Assembly (NCBI GenBank): GCA_937928665.1 | Contig: CALFVM010000190.1 | Coordinates: 1-5,748 of the forward strand | Direction of reading: 5' to 3' | DNA: 5,748 nt | Source: an uncultured Candidatus Methylacidiphilales bacterium | GTDB taxonomy: Bacteria; Verrucomicrobiota; Verrucomicrobiia; Methylacidiphilales; CALFVM01 | Shown here: positions 5,714 through 5,748 of the stretch, in pieces | Layout of the letters: each line of letters starts with the position of its first letter | Numbering within the stretch: the stretch's first letter is position 1 | Notes under the pieces: model-generated | The model's input: only the letters and a program-made list of their open reading frames with translations | Databases searched by the model: none | Told to the model about the DNA's origin: nothing | Position numbers and translations under genes: made by a program

Positions 5714-5748
5714 GCAACGATTTCTTGAACCGCTTGCACGGTCGCCGG

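Noticed and set aside
5679..5748. Possible 3' end of a converging minus-strand gene at the right edge
   Set aside because: Two minus frames are open from the edge (ending at 5689 and at 5679), each only about 20 codons, and neither is recognisable. The stretch is too short to support a gene.

Overview
The window is GC-rich bacterial chromosomal DNA. A bacterial-type replicative helicase (DnaB) and a lipoprotein with a lipobox exclude an archaeal source. No plasmid, phage, transposon, tRNA, rRNA or CRISPR signal is visible. Most + strand starts lack a Shine-Dalgarno sequence. Together with the gene content this would fit a Verrucomicrobiota/PVC-type genome, but that placement is a guess and not shown by the sequence.

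Left third (1-1581), minus strand: a glycosyltransferase of the MGDG-synthase/processive diacylglycerol glucosyltransferase type (GT28-like fold) is followed 20 bases downstream by an unrecognised gene that runs off the left edge. The two are probably one transcription unit. Positions 1582-1821 form a 240-base divergent intergenic region. It holds a perfect 10-3-10 inverted repeat (1641-1663) whose arms each contain a 9-mer matching the relaxed DnaA-box consensus TTWTNCACA, and a long pyrimidine tract just before dnaB.

Right two thirds (1822-5682), plus strand: dnaB; a predicted outer-surface or periplasmic lipoprotein built from a TPR-like segment and seven HEAT-type units repeating exactly every 31 residues, plus a looser eighth; cofG, the radical-SAM subunit that closes the deazaflavin ring of FO (coenzyme F420 precursor); and a 79-residue single-pass membrane protein with a Cys-containing tail. 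The lipoprotein and cofG share a GTGA stop/start overlap, and the small protein starts 9 bases after cofG, so these three are very likely co-transcribed. No CofH or other F420 gene is visible.

The + strand is strongly C-rich over G along the whole window, whichever way the genes point. Minus-strand genes therefore use G-ending codons and plus-strand genes C-ending codons. This is a replication-strand style asymmetry and it also generates very long antisense shadow frames (up to 574 codons opposite dnaB).

No obviously new multi-gene system is evident. The points most worth a second look are the paired DnaA-box-like palindrome upstream of dnaB, the coupling of cofG to a HEAT lipoprotein and a small membrane protein, and the possible leaderless starts.
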